Part shown: positions 1 to 10,625 of the stretch, in pieces | How the letters are laid out: each line of letters opens with the position of its first letter | Position numbering within the stretch: position 1 is the stretch's first letter | DNA from: Byssothecium circinans | Lineage: Eukaryota; Ascomycota; Dothideomycetes; Pleosporales; Massarinaceae | Reading direction: 5' to 3' | Assembly: GCA_010015675.1 (NCBI GenBank) | Contig: ML977016.1 | Location: 167,798-199,392 of the forward strand | Length of the DNA: 31,595 nt | Notes under the pieces: model-generated | Databases searched by the model: none | What the model saw: the letters and a program-made list of their open reading frames with translations, nothing else | Told to the model about the DNA's origin: nothing | Program-made: the position numbers and the translations under genes

Positions 1-85
1 GTGGCCGTTTCGATGGTGTGGCCGTTTCGATGGTGTGGCCGTTTCGATGGTGTGGCCGTTTCGATGGTGTGGCCGTTTCGATGGT
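1..85. repeat. 5 x 17-bp tandem repeat, probable transposon end
   Basis: Five perfect copies of GTGGCCGTTTCGATGGT stand head to tail. Read on the minus strand the unit contains CGGCCACACC. This matches 9 of 10 bases of the CGGCCCCACC in the 17-bp repeat at the other edge of the window, which precedes a Fot1/pogo-type transposase. Outside the last copy a TA dinucleotide lies 8 bp from the first CACC, the same spacing as at the right edge. I infer this is the terminal repeat block of a related element whose body lies left of position 1. Confidence 0.7.
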
Positions 86-262
86 GCTTTACGTTATAGT
101 AATAGTAAGAGTTTTTTACCTTTAAGAAGTAGAGTAATAACTAGGTCTATTTACTTAAGTAGCTTTATATTATTTAGTTTATAGGATATATTATAGAGCT
201 TCTACTAAAGCTCTAGGAGTTCTTCCTTAGTTATTAGAGGAAGAGGCTATAGGTTCTTAAAG

Positions 263-290
263 TAGCTATCCCTAGAGATAGGGATAGCTA
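263..290. repeat. Perfect inverted repeat, 12-bp arms
   Basis: TAGCTATCCCTA and its reverse complement are separated by GAGA. It lies in the AT-rich block and is probably part of the decayed element. Confidence 0.8.
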
Positions 291-402
291 AAAGATTCTT
301 TATATTAAAAGGAGAAGCTATAATAAGAGTGTAGATAAAGAAGGAAGAAGGAAGATAAGTAAGAGCTTAAATTTATACCTAGTATATAACCTTAACTAAG
401 TG

Positions 403-462
403 AGCATGTAAAAAGCATAGCTAGCATGTAAAAAGTATAGCAAGTATATAAAAAGCACATGC
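403..462. repeat. 3 x 20-bp imperfect tandem repeat
   Basis: The units are 403-422, 423-442 and 443-462, with consensus AGCATGTAAAAAGCATAGCW. The differences are mostly transitions, as expected after RIP-type mutation. Confidence 0.75.
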
Positions 463-485
463 CTAGAGGATTTATCCTGTGTGAA

Positions 486-944
486 GCAAGATATTAGTAA
501 TAACTGCTACAAACTTGGCCCCCCTGGCCCTCCATCCACTCGCGATGGCCGCAACTCCAGCTTCGACGTGCGTCAGATAAACAATGAAGGTGAGAATATT
601 GATACACAGAACCATACTTAATGTTGGTGAAAGAGGAATTAAATATCTGGTTGAACCTCAAAAACAGCGATTTCGAATTCTGAAAATTGCAAGAAAGGGA
701 GTGAAGGAGGGATAGAGATCGGCGTCTATGCGTTACAAAGCGAGCGGTGTGGAGAGAGACGTGGACTGCTCCAGATCAGCACCGCTAATTTAGTTCTCAA
801 GTTCATTAGCTGGAAGTGGCGTGCTGCATGTAGAATCGCAGATTTTCGTTCCCGCAAACTGTGCTGCCCATCATTTTCAAATAGACTCGACGCTCAAACG
901 CTTCGAAACCACTGCACCAGTTCTTCCACTGCAACTCAATACCA
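486..944. other. Intergenic, downstream of receptor gene
   Basis: Normal-composition DNA between the AT-rich relic and the stop codon of the receptor gene. It should include that gene's 3' UTR. I see no supported gene in it; the short plus-strand frame at 821-1006 overlaps the receptor 3' end and has no support. Confidence 0.5.
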
Positions 945-2401
945 TTAACGTAATTTTTGCTGGGGAACGGTCGAAGGCTTTCTTAAATCACTCCCAGCGG
1001 TGGTGAGAGATGAAATGGTGGCGTCGTGTTGGATGCTGATATGAGACAGCATGTGCGGCGAAGCTCGCCAACCCTTGCCGACTTGTTTCTCTTGCGAGTC
1101 GGAAAACTTTTGCTGAGCCTTGACATTCCTCAACTCAATGTCGACACCGTCTTCACGCCTGATGGTATCCTCCGAGTTATATGCTGGCGATATGTAGACG
1201 TCGATTTCCCTCTGGACTTGGACACCACCTAATCGATCGACAGAAGTTTCAGTGTGAGGCTCCGAGAGGTATCCAGCTTTGGCGTGTGAGCTTTTCCAGA
1301 AGGCTAGATTGGCTGATAGTGAGCCTGATCCGGTGGAGCGACTTTTATAGTTGTCCGTCTTCGAGTCAGTAGCTCTGAAGTGCGATCCCGATGTGAATAT
1401 TCGAATATTGAGGCACTGGCTGAAAAAGACCTTCAGCGCAGGAGCGTTTGCACACATAGCGCCGAGATGGATCTCAAGAAGTGTCCAATTCCACATCTCC
1501 CAGACGACCCAGGTAACATCGTACGTCTTGAAGAAAATTTCCCATGCTGTGTAGATACGCACGGCACCGATGCCGACCACGACGTACGCGATGGCGAAAA
1601 TGCCGAACAATGCGATTTTTTGACGTATCGGAATTTGTACGTGCCAGAACATGAACGTCGGAAGTACGGCGGTGAGAAGGTCCTGTGCAGTGGAGATAAT
1701 AGTTGCAGCAACAACGTCCGCACCTTCATTGAAGCACTTGTACTTGTAGCCATTGCGCAGCTTGACCACGTCGGTCTGGTCCCAGAATGCGGATATGGGT
1801 TGGCAGCCAAAGATGGGCACAAGGGTAAAGGCAATCGAGTAACCTGCCACGAAAGTGATGGTGATTCGGCTTATCCATCTGAAAGTTTTGGAAACAGTGC
1901 GTGCAGACAAGCGGCGGTAAAAGAGGAGGACGGAGATTTTGATGAGGCCGGTGGCGACACAGAAGAGGCATTCAATGGCCAATACTAGCTTCCGCTGGAC
2001 AACGGCTAGACGGGGCTCGACATCCCATATGTGCCTGTTGAAGTGATATTTGTCTGCAGCTACGAGGTGTTGGTATATTTGTTTCAGACCCAGCCGGCGA
2101 ACTTACCAAGGGGAATGATGACCGTCAGAAGAATGACCGGCCACTGTGACAGTTAGCTCGGCATGATCATTTTGCATGAGAACAAACTCACAATAGCAGC
2201 TATCATGAACCAGTCGTCCCAACCGCAGTTTCTCTGGATACGCAGCCGAATCCACAGTCTCGCGAACATGAGGAACAAAGTCACAGGCCCAAAGACGCAT
2301 GCAATTATGGTCTCTGCCATCGGTCGAGTGACTGGATTGACATAGTCGGGAGTTGGCCAAGAACGCACAACCTCCCGAGGAGGATGAATACCGCCCGGCA
2401 T
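945..2401 (-). CDS. Fungal rhodopsin-like 7-TM membrane protein
   Basis: Three exons (2192-2401, 2107-2143, 945-2053) join in frame to 451 residues. The introns are 48 and 53 nt with GTGAGT and GTAAGT donors. The 37-nt middle exon is fixed by reading frame: the acceptor at 2053 gives the family motif DKYHFNRHIWD, whereas the nearer acceptor would frameshift. Seven hydrophobic segments are visible. Other family marks are GWDDW at the end of TM1, GLIKISVLLFYRR in TM3 and GAMCANAPALK after TM7. The first two thirds fit the fungal rhodopsin domain (SAT5/PTH11-like integral membrane proteins); the last 150 or so residues are a polar, Ser-rich cytoplasmic tail. Proteins of this family sit in the plasma membrane and some act as receptors in host or nutrient sensing. 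The ligand is unknown, and there is no N-terminal CFEM domain. Confidence 0.9.
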
Positions 2402-4002
2402 GATGGGGGGAAAGTGATGTTTGGGGAGGACGTGAGCGTAAATAGGTAGACCGGACGGCTAATTACAAGCTGATCGAGAACATGCACTTGACATGTCAGA
2501 CTGTGAGGGGATCCAGGTCATCGAGTTGGCGGGTTAGAGGTGCTCTTTTCAAGGAAATAAGACATTTAGACTAATACATGTCGAGATGGCTGGCGGATCT
2601 AAATCCGGGGCAGCGATCAATCATTCGAGGTGCATGAACAGGGAAGCAAGTTGCGTGGTGGCGGAAAGCCACAGCGTGACGCTACTGCAGATAGTCTCAT
2701 CCGTTGATTGCTAGTTGGAACAGTCTCTGATGAAACAGACCACAAAAACCTGCATTAGTCTAAAGTCAACACGTTCATAAAACATGTTCGTTTGAGCGCA
2801 GCTTTCAAATGCGCCCTTCATCTGCTGGCCCCATTAATGAATAGCTCGTTGTCGATAAAGTTACGGGATGAAATTATGTAAGGAAGACCATGGATGATAT
2901 ATTTTGCATCGCGATGGAAACGCCAACATCCTGAGCCAGTGTCCTAGTCTAGTTGTCCTTGAGCTTCTGTATGCAAAGATGGTTGTTTTGGGCTAGTCGC
3001 ATGGTTGTCGCGAAGATAATCTCGACTTACAGCAGCGGAATGAAACCCCACATGTGCTTCCGGTGTTTTCTAAGCTTGAAATTGCCGAGTCTCGACGCCG
3101 GCAATCGCTTACGCTCCTGTGATGAGTTTTGGTTTGGACAAGTGGGGGCTCAGGCACGCGATTGAAACAATTCGCCGCACACCAAAAAAAACTTCAGCTC
3201 ATATTTACCTACACCCAACTAAGCCCTTTTAACCTCTTCCTACTCCTACGCAAAAGAGCGGGCCTAGCTTTACAATTCTATATTTTGGTAAAGTTAAAGG
3301 AAGGAAAACACGAAGACATCGGCAAACGCGCTGTCACGTGCTAGTTCGGGAGCTATCCTTCATCTGGCGTAGCTCCGGTCGTATTTTTGCAACAGCAAAA
3401 GCGATGGACCGAGATACCTCACGACAGTGGTCTCAGAGCATCCTATGCGCAACTCCTCTTCTCCGGTTCGCTGGAGGTAGGTCTTTCATATTGATATATT
3501 GACAGCTTAGAGAAGACGCCGTACATAGACAAAGGGGCTGAACAAATGGCACCCGGTATCAACGACCCCCTCGTCCCGAATGAGCTCGTCTGAAATTAAC
3601 GTATGCACTCATGGAAGGATCGATGGCGGCTAAGAAATTTAGATTGTGAAGAAGGATATGCGAGTGCGAGTAAACGACATCTAGACAGATCCAGCAGCGC
3701 AAAGCTCATCCTGACGTGTGCCACTTCCAACATGCCATCGTACCTCCCCGACTTCTCAAAACCCAAACATGACCTTCCCTCATCTGTCACATCTCGCAGT
3801 TGCTCAGCACATGTGCACTACCAGAGCGTCATAGCTACGTCACAAAAGTCACAACGGAGCCAGGAGCAAAGTAGACGCAAAAACAATGAATTGCGAATCA
3901 GAATAAAGAAACCACGAAAAAAGGCTATAGAAAAAAACGCCTAAAAATCCCAATGCGGTGCTCACCTCCTCACAATCGCTCTAGTCGCGCTCCTCAAACT
4001 AC
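2402..4002. other. Intergenic, no supported gene
   Basis: The proximal part should hold the receptor promoter and the distal part the 3' region of the But2 gene. Scattered short frames (such as 2953-3165 and 3603-3944) have no domain, no convincing start context and no splice continuation. Around 3180-3330 the sequence becomes AT-rich and may be a repeat fragment. Confidence 0.5.
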
Positions 4003-5620
4003 CTAGCAGGCCCTCATGAACAGACCAATGGGGCTGGGGTTGAAGTCCTCAAAGTACTTCAGCTTGAAGCCTTTGCCACAGAGCAAGTACGAAACTCTCT
4101 GGCCGGCGAGGCACTTCTCAGTGTGTGCAGTCCAGCTGACATCAGGCTTGACTGGGCCAGTAGCAATCTGAACCGCATCGCCGAGTGTCTTGAAAGTCGT
4201 GTCATGGCCAGCGGTCTTGTGGAGCCGTGCGATGGTCATCTCAGGCTTCTCGCCCATAAGCCTGTAGTTGTAGTCGGATGTTTCGAGCTTCTCCTTGGTT
4301 GGGAAGAGCCAATGGAGAGAGCAGGTCTTTCCTGCCAGACTGTGGTGGACGTCGAAGTTGAAGACGGTGCAGATGGTCTCGGTGAACAGGGCGAAGAGTT
4401 GGTTGCCGATGTGCTCCTCGGGCCTCGCAGAGTCGACGGGGACGATCAGGTGGGGGAATTCGTATGGACCGGCGAGGTCGAGAGGACAGTGCTTGCGGCA
4501 GCTGGGGGTCTTCGGGCAGCTGGGGGTCTTGTGGCAGCTGTTCACAGAATGTCAGCAAAATTCATCGAGAGCGGTGTCAGCGAGGCTGAAACTTACTCGT
4601 CCTCATCATCAGAGCTGTCGTAGCAAGGGGGAAGCCTGGTGGGCTCGGGGTGGGGTGGAGCTGGCTTCGTGGGCTTGGGAGGCTCTGGCTTAGGGGTAGC
4701 AGGCTTCGCGCAGCTATCTTTGGACTTGGAATCCCCGCAGGGGGCGGGCTTTGGGGGTTCGGGCTTCTTGCAGCTGTCCTTCGGCTTGTCATTCTGGCAG
4801 GGGGTGGGCTTAGCATACTCGTTTCCGCACTTGCCGTAGCTGCCCTGGCAGCCTTCACCGCAGTGTGCCTTGGTGGAGCCGCACCAGCCGTGGGCGCTGC
4901 AGCATTCGCCCCGCAGAAAACCGAAGCATGTTGAACCGATATTCACGCCGCATTTTCCGGAGGCGTCCGGCCTGGTGGGGAGGTCGGTGTGCTTGCTAGG
5001 TGGTGGCGGGGCGGGCTTGCCGTCCTTGCAGTCGTTCTTGGGCGGGAAGTTGCCGGTGACGGTCAGCGTGATGGGCGTGCACTTCTTCTGGCCAAAATCC
5101 GGTTTGCGGTAGATGTTCCATTCGCCATGGTCGTTGACGGGACATGCCCAGAAGTCGGGCGAGCCGTGGTATAGAAACTTGTTGCCGCAGCCAATCTCGA
5201 AGCTAGATTCGCCTGGTTGCTGTGTGTTAGCGGAGGCCAAAAGGCAAGAGGAAGCAGTGTTCGACTTACCCTTGACACCAGCATCGCACTGCCACTGCGT
5301 GGTGTTGGGTGGCGTGATGATGCAACCGCGGCCCTTGCCATTAACAAGGCGATCGCCCTCCCATTGAAAGTCGACGACGCTGCGAGACGAAAAGGTCAGT
5401 AGTGCTCTGTAAAAGAAGGGGCGTCAGCCCAGTGTACGTACGGGTGCTTCCCGCCAATGCGGAGCTGGCCGTCGTTGAGTTGGCCGACAATGCCGGTAAC
5501 ATGGCCATGGGCTACGACCCTGAACTTCGGCTCAGTGCCGCGGGGGAGGTAGTGAGGCTCGACGGTTGACGCCGTGGCATTGGCACCCAAGAGGGAGGCG
5601 TAGGCGAAAGTAGACCGCAT
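4003..5620 (-). CDS. Secreted But2-domain protein with CBM18 chitin-binding module
   Basis: Four exons (5442-5620, 5270-5379, 4597-5212, 4003-4537) give 479 residues. The introns of 62, 57 and 59 nt all have GT..AG borders and keep the frame. Residues 1-18 look like a weak signal peptide. Residues 97-150 resemble the cell-wall-type module that often precedes But2 (FWACPVNDHGEWNIY). Residues 184-225 carry eight cysteines in hevein spacing (C184, 192, 200, 201, 207, 214, 218, 225), a CBM18 chitin-binding module. A Pro/Lys/Cys-rich linker follows, then an acidic DSSDDEDD stretch. Residues 330-479 match the But2 C-terminal domain (PHLIVPVDSARP, FNFDV, GKTCSLHWLFP, YFEDFNPSPIGLF). Family knowledge: But2 domains are common in secreted fungal proteins, and CBM18 binds chitin. 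I infer a cell-wall or apoplastic protein that could shield chitin. The product is almost certainly extracellular; its function is untested. Confidence 0.9.
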
Positions 5621-6983
5621 CGCGTGAACTTGATGTGGATGCTAGAAGAATGGAGGTGGGAAAGAGACAAAGAAGCAGTCAGGTTGTGATGCTTGGATAT
5701 GGGATGCAGAAGCAAGAATAGAAGGCTCCTCGGTGCTTCCAGTGGTGTTGTTGTGGACTGGAGTGGAGTGAAGAAGAAATGGAGCGGAGGAGCGGGAAGG
5801 CTGCGTTTTATGGGCGTGCCCAGGCCGCCATGAAGGAGAGGAAGGCGGGCACCGAGTTGTTTATGTTGTGACGTGACTCAGACACAGTGCGGCTGGCTCA
5901 TTGAGTGGCAAGGAAGGAAAGGTGGGTGGACGATTTTCATCACGGCGGGTGCGATCGTGGTTGCCGGGCAGTCCACCCCCGAACTCCTTGCCAGTACACC
6001 GGACATCGATTCTCATTCAATCGCTTCAAATGCTAGCATCTTGGACCAAGGGCAGGATGCGAAAGGGAAGGTGCGACCTAAATTGCTGGGACGTTACATG
6101 CATACTGTTGAGAGGCAAAGGTGTCTTGCAAACGAAGTGAGTGACGCAACATGCCCAGGTGCTCGATTGAGACCCCAGTCACCCGGCGGCCCATCTGCTT
6201 TCTGATAAGCCACTTCTCTACTCATAGAACGCGGAGCCACGCTTAAAGAGAGAGAATACAAAGCACGTGGCCGCGTCGACCTCATTGATATAATAGTACA
6301 TGGCCGCGTCTTAATGACCTACTCTTTAAGTCATTATTAAATCATGTTGGTACGGATTTGATGTAGTTCGTCTTAGCACGTGTTAGTACTATAAGATAAC
6401 CAGATGAAGCGTAATTGCGCGTAAATAGTAGTCAGTACATGTACACGTTCGTAGTTTTCTCCAAGCCGTTAACATATCAACACTAAGCAGGAATAGCTTG
6501 AAGGCGTAGTACCAAGTCAGCTCTGTGTCACTCTATAGCGATCCAAAAATGCCGTGACCATACCATGGTATAACAGTAATTGAGAAATTTAGCACACAGT
6601 TGATTGAAATTAATCAGGCCGCCTTGGGTTAGGCCGTTAGTTTTCCATGCTATTTTTTGAGCACTTCGAATACTAGGAGTGCACTTCACACTAATTAAAG
6701 CGCTAAATCCTCATGTGAAGTTGGAGCTGAGCGAACCATGTACCTGTGCTGTCTTATCCACGGACGGTTGGCCACGGGCGGAGACGAGCTGAAATTCCTT
6801 CTCCAGGATCTAGAAAGCAAGAACGTGGAGTGATCATACCAGATATTGTTGAATTACATGTATTTTTAGTACAAACCCCCATACGTCGTAGTATATCAAT
6901 GTGGGGACGCCGTTTACCGCGCGCACACAACCCCACCTCTTCTACTTCACTTCCACGCTTACGAACTTTTTCTGCTACCTTCA
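5621..6983. other. Intergenic: But2 promoter and AT-rich repeat-like stretch
   Basis: The first 250 bp upstream of the But2 gene are G/A-rich on the plus strand (C/T-rich on the coding strand), typical of a fungal core promoter and 5' UTR. From about 6280 to 6720 the sequence is AT-rich and frame-free and contains two copies of a CRTGGCCGCGTC word (about 6266 and 6300), suggesting an old repeat. No gene is supported. Confidence 0.45.
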
Positions 6984-7260
6984 ATGCCACCATGGCTGAA
7001 ATCGATCGACATGTATAACTGGACACTCCGGCGCAAGAATAATCTTTGTCACACTCCTCTGCTTTGTAACTAACTTCTCGGGCAGTGCTTACAGGGCGCG
7101 GAAACATGGACTCATGAAACAAGAGCAAGAAGAGCGTGAGGAAGCGCAGCTGGAGAAGATCAAGAATGACCCGAAGGAGATGCTCAAGCATGCTCAGCAA
7201 CTGGAGCTCGCAAAGGCTCAGAAAGCCTCTGAGAGGGCCGTACGATCTGGAGAATTCTGA
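6984..7260 (+). CDS. Small coiled-coil hypothetical protein
   Basis: Two exons (6984-7012, 7086-7260) would give 67 residues. The 73-nt intron has a GTATAA donor, a GTAACTAAC branch-like site and a GGGCAG acceptor. The product after the splice is highly charged and helical (MKQEQEEREEAQLEKIK, then KEMLKHAQQLELAKAQKASE), with heptad-like spacing. The start is chosen because the ATG at 6984 joins the downstream frame; the ATG at 6992 does not. The family is not recognised. The donor is non-consensus, so the first exon is the weak part. The long minus-strand frame over the same DNA (6754-7290) looks like a shadow. Confidence 0.45.
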
Positions 7261-7534
7261 GTCGATATTCCTCAAGCTTCCGGGAGGCAAGTGCTTTAAT
7301 TCACCCGAGCACGGCAGTTCATTGACATAGTCTCAGAAATCCGTAATAAAACCACAATTATTTCAAACTATACATTCTACAGTTATCAAGGATGGTTTTT
7401 TATTTCGAAGAAAAATGGTGGAGAAACTAGAAAAGAAAAAAAGGCAAAAGAAAAAAGGATAACAGGAATTAAACCTGCAGAATTAAGCCGTCGATATGAG
7501 ATCGAGCTAGAATGAGCGACAAGTGGCATACTCC

Positions 7535-7604
7535 AGAAGTCGTGATTCAAACCAGCAAATTCTCTGATTAGAGAGTCGTCGCAGAATCTACAACCAACTA
7601 TCTC
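7535..7604 (-). other. tRNA-like relic, copy 2
   Basis: On the minus strand it aligns along its length with the segment at 7679-7747. It has a D-arm-like start (GATAGTTGGTTG), a CTCT..AGAGA hairpin and a degenerate B box GGTTTGAATCA. No acceptor stem closes, so it is a relic or SINE-like head rather than a working tRNA. Confidence 0.35.
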
Positions 7605-7678
7605 TATATGAATAGAGAACGTAAGAATACGTTAGAATAAGGGATAACCGATAAGACCCCAAGCAGTAATATAAATTT

Positions 7679-7747
7679 CACAACCCGGAATCGAACCGAC
7701 GCACTCTCTGTTAGAGTTGTAGAAACGGATTTGCAACTAACCATCTC
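7679..7747 (-). other. tRNA-like relic, copy 1
   Basis: On the minus strand it has an A-box-like GATGGTTAGTTG, a CTCTAACAGAG hairpin and GGTTCGATTCC, a perfect match to the tRNA T-loop/B-box consensus. The 7-bp acceptor stem and a normal anticodon arm cannot be drawn. It resembles 7535-7604, so the pair may come from a tRNA-derived repeat or a decayed tandem tRNA gene. Confidence 0.4.
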
Positions 7748-8575
7748 CACCAAGTGGTGGAGGACGTGCTACATATGTAAATGAATATAATAATTTTAGT
7801 TTTAAATGGTATATATACAATTCAAAAGACGAGTTTAGACTCCAGGGTATTCTCTTCATTATGGTGGTTGTTGTATGGTTAGTTCATTTCCGTTTGCTCT
7901 TGTACCTCGGCGCGCCTCACTATTTCGCCCTCGAGGCAATAGATGTCCACATGAACGTCTACTTCTATGCGTACTTCCTCAATCTCTACACACCTGGGTT
8001 TCCTGTCTTGCCAACAAATCCCAACCGCAACCACCCATCGACACTGGCCTTAGAGCCGCACCCCAGGCGTGATCGGCCATCGACATCACTTTTTTGCACA
8101 AAAACGCACACTGCGTCATCTTTACCTTTGTATTTCTCGTATAGAGGAGGGTCGGGGACTGACAGGGCCTCCTGTAAGGGGGTTGTGGAGAGTGGTTGAT
8201 TTGTTTTATGACACTGGACTGGACTTCGTCAAGCTTGGTAATGGGGACTCGGGTCAGTTGGTATAGTGTTTGCGTTGCATTCTACAAGTCTCAGGTTGTG
8301 TTTGCATTATTTGCGCGTAATTACAGCATATTTCATACAGCAGAATAATATTAGATATTACACGTTAAGTAACAAGTAGCCCTTAAAATGCACACTAAAG
8401 ACAAAGTATATACACAAGCAATGCGATAGGAATACTCTAACTAACAAACTAAAAATGTCCTTTATATAAACCTATCCTAGGGCACTTGCATTATTATAAG
8501 TATACTTTATGCATTTGCAGCTATCGTAGACGTTACTTGATCCCACCCAATGCTGTCCTAATGCAAAACCCAAAA

Positions 8576-10625
8576 CTACTGACCACCCATCTTTTCATCT
8601 CCAACAACTATCCCCCCATTCCCCACATTCGCTTCCAAATCCCCTCCACTTCCCTTACCCTTCTCCCCTCCCAACTTCTTCCTCGCAATCCCAAAAGAAA
8701 CCAGCAAGCCCAGCGCACTAACAACGGTGTAAAAGATCCACACCCCTTTCAACGCAGCCGTCATCCCACTCCTCACCACAAATCTCTGCCCCTCGGGTAA
8801 CTGCGCCACGCGCTCCGCCTGTGAGATACTTTGCCCACCCGCCAACGCATGCGCAAAATCTGACGAAATCCCCGCATTAGTGAAATCCGCAAAGTGGGGA
8901 CGCATCAGGATCTGGAAGACGACCTGACCGACAACGACACCGATAGCGCCGCTGACCATACGCACGAAGCCGAACGCTGAAGTTCCGGAGCCCATGTCCG
9001 ATTCTTGGATTCGTGTTTGTAGTGCGATGAGCGGGGCGTGGAAGTTTGGACCGAAACCGATGCCGATGACGATGAGGAAGCCGATGATCATGCCGACATT
9101 GAGGGACGTTGTGAATGCAATGAGCAAGCCGACGCCGACGGTCATGAGCGCTAGTCCGGCTTGAAGGACCTCGAGATATCTCCCCGTTTTGTCGATTATC
9201 CAGCCTCCGAGGAAGGAAACTAGCGCCAGCGGAATGGCGACAGCGAGCATATAAACCCCCGAAGTTCCCGGGCTCACATCAAGCACGAGCTGGAAGTACA
9301 GGGGGAGAAAGTACGCGACCGAGTTGAAGACCAGCGCGTCGCAGGCACAGACACCGAGAGCGCAGAGATTCGAAATGTCGCGGAAGATTCGGAGGGGCAT
9401 GATGGGTGAGCCTTTGCGCTTTTCTTCCCACCATTGCGTGAAGGGGAAGGCGATGTAGGCTAGGGGACCGATGATTAGGAAGCTGATTACGAGCGGTTGT
9501 GCGTAGGTTGATGTGCCGCCTAGTTGGAGGCCGACGAGGAGGAGGAGGGTGGCGGTGAGGATTGTAATGGTGCCGAGCCAGTCGAGGGTTTTCATGCCGG
9601 TTAGGAAGGGGGTGCGTGGGTCGTGGAGGCGCACGGTGAAGTAGAGGGTTATTATTGCGATGGATACGAGGGGGACTGGAGGGAATATTAGTCAAGGTAC
9701 ATTTTTGATACCGCGATAAAATAGGACTTACGGTTAATGTAGAAACACCACCGCCAACCGATATTTTGCGCAAAGACGCCTCCTAGGACGGGACCTAGGG
9801 CTGATGCGACGGCGTACATTGCGCCTACAATTCCCATGTAGAACGATCGATCACTGCCATACGTTAGCCTCGAATCAGACCACAACACATTCCATCCCAT
9901 TTCAAATCAGGAAGGGGAATTAAAAGCACTCACCGAATGGCAAACATATCAGCAACACACACGTAAACCAAAACATTCACACCACCCCCACCCAGCCCCT
10001 GCACCGCGCGTCCAGCAACAAGCATAGTCGCTGAGATACTCAACGCGCACACAATACTCCCACCCAGGAAAATCGAATTGGAGATCAAGATGATGGGTTT
10101 GCGGCCGAATACATCGCTCAGCTTGCCCCAAAAAGGGATGCTCGCGGCGTTGGCGAGGAGGTACGCTGAACCCGTCCATGCGTACAGTGAGTTGGGGATG
10201 TGGAAGTCGAGGGCTATTGACGGAAGGGCGGTGGGGATCAGGACGGTGTCGAGGGCGACGAGGAATATGCTGAGGGTGAGGGCGCAGAAACAGAGTAGTG
10301 TTGCTATGGATGGTCGTGATGATGGAGGGGCTGAGGGTTCTGAGGGGGAGGATGTTTCGCCGACTGTTGTCAGTGTGCATGTGGTCGACATGCTAATCGG
10401 TCGTGCGGATCCCTTTTCGCCATTGCTGCCGGTGGTATGTTTCAGTAGCGATTTTGGTGATGGGCTTGTGGTTGATGTGGACTCGGTGAAGTTCGAAGAG
10501 CCAGAAAGTGTCGATATCCTGTTCGAAGACTGAGCTGGCGGTGTGTGAGGTCTTTCGACATCACTCAGCTGTTGTTGTTGCTGTTTGTGCTGTGGAGCAT
10601 TTTCGTCAATGCGTGAGATCTCCAT
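8576..10625 (-). CDS. MFS drug:H+ antiporter, DHA2-type 14-TM pump
   Basis: Three exons (9934-10625, 9732-9853, 8576-9675) give 637 residues, with introns of 80 and 56 nt. About 105 residues of Gln/Ser/Thr-rich cytoplasmic N-terminus come first. The transporter core shows LDTVLIPTALPSI in TM1 (125-137), motif A GKLSDVFGRKP (167-177), an RAVQGLGGGG segment (206-215), and a motif-C-like glycine/proline run (ALGPVLGGVFAQNIGWRWCFYIN) split by the second intron. The C-terminal half has about eight more hydrophobic segments and ends in a Gly/Lys-rich tail. Pumps of this class sit in the plasma membrane and export drugs or fungal metabolites using the proton gradient. There is no biosynthetic gene next to it, so its substrate cannot be guessed. 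The frame is intact. Confidence 0.95.

Larger units (their letters stand above)
86..485. other. AT-rich, RIP-like degenerate repeat
   Basis: The stretch is strongly AT-rich with very many TA dinucleotides and no usable reading frame, then switches abruptly to normal composition near 485. This is the look of fungal repeat DNA mutated by RIP (C to T, leaving TpA). It contains a perfect inverted repeat and a 3 x 20-bp tandem repeat, listed separately. It may be a decayed transposon body or a separate relic; what it was cannot be told from here. Confidence 0.6.
7261..8575. other. Intergenic with tRNA-like relics
   Basis: The stretch contains A-rich DNA (7330-7470), two tRNA-like segments on the minus strand, a gene-free stretch 7860-8330 with overlapping unsupported frames, and an AT-rich stretch (8330-8510) that probably serves as the 3' region of the MFS gene. 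Confidence 0.45.

Noticed and set aside
1..462. CRISPR-like or telomeric repeat array
   Set aside because: The 17-bp units are contiguous without spacers, do not match telomere repeats, and the organism is a fungus.
1380..1988. 202-codon plus-strand frame inside the receptor gene
   Set aside because: It is antisense to the well-supported rhodopsin-like exon and has no features of its own.
3603..3944. 113-codon plus-strand frame with a basic C-terminus
   Set aside because: It runs into A-rich DNA, has no domain, and the composition explains the Lys/Arg tail.
4123..4623. 166-codon plus-strand frame
   Set aside because: Antisense shadow of the But2 domain exons.
6754..7290. 178-codon minus-strand frame
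   Set aside because: It mirrors the charged coiled-coil plus-strand frame, which gives Leu-rich nonsense in reverse.
8243..8300. Possible plus-strand tRNA (TCAGTTGGTATAG D-arm-like word)
   Set aside because: No T-loop GGTTCGAATCC equivalent and no acceptor stem; probably chance or a very old relic.
10078..10533. 151-codon plus-strand frame
   Set aside because: Antisense shadow of the MFS first exon.
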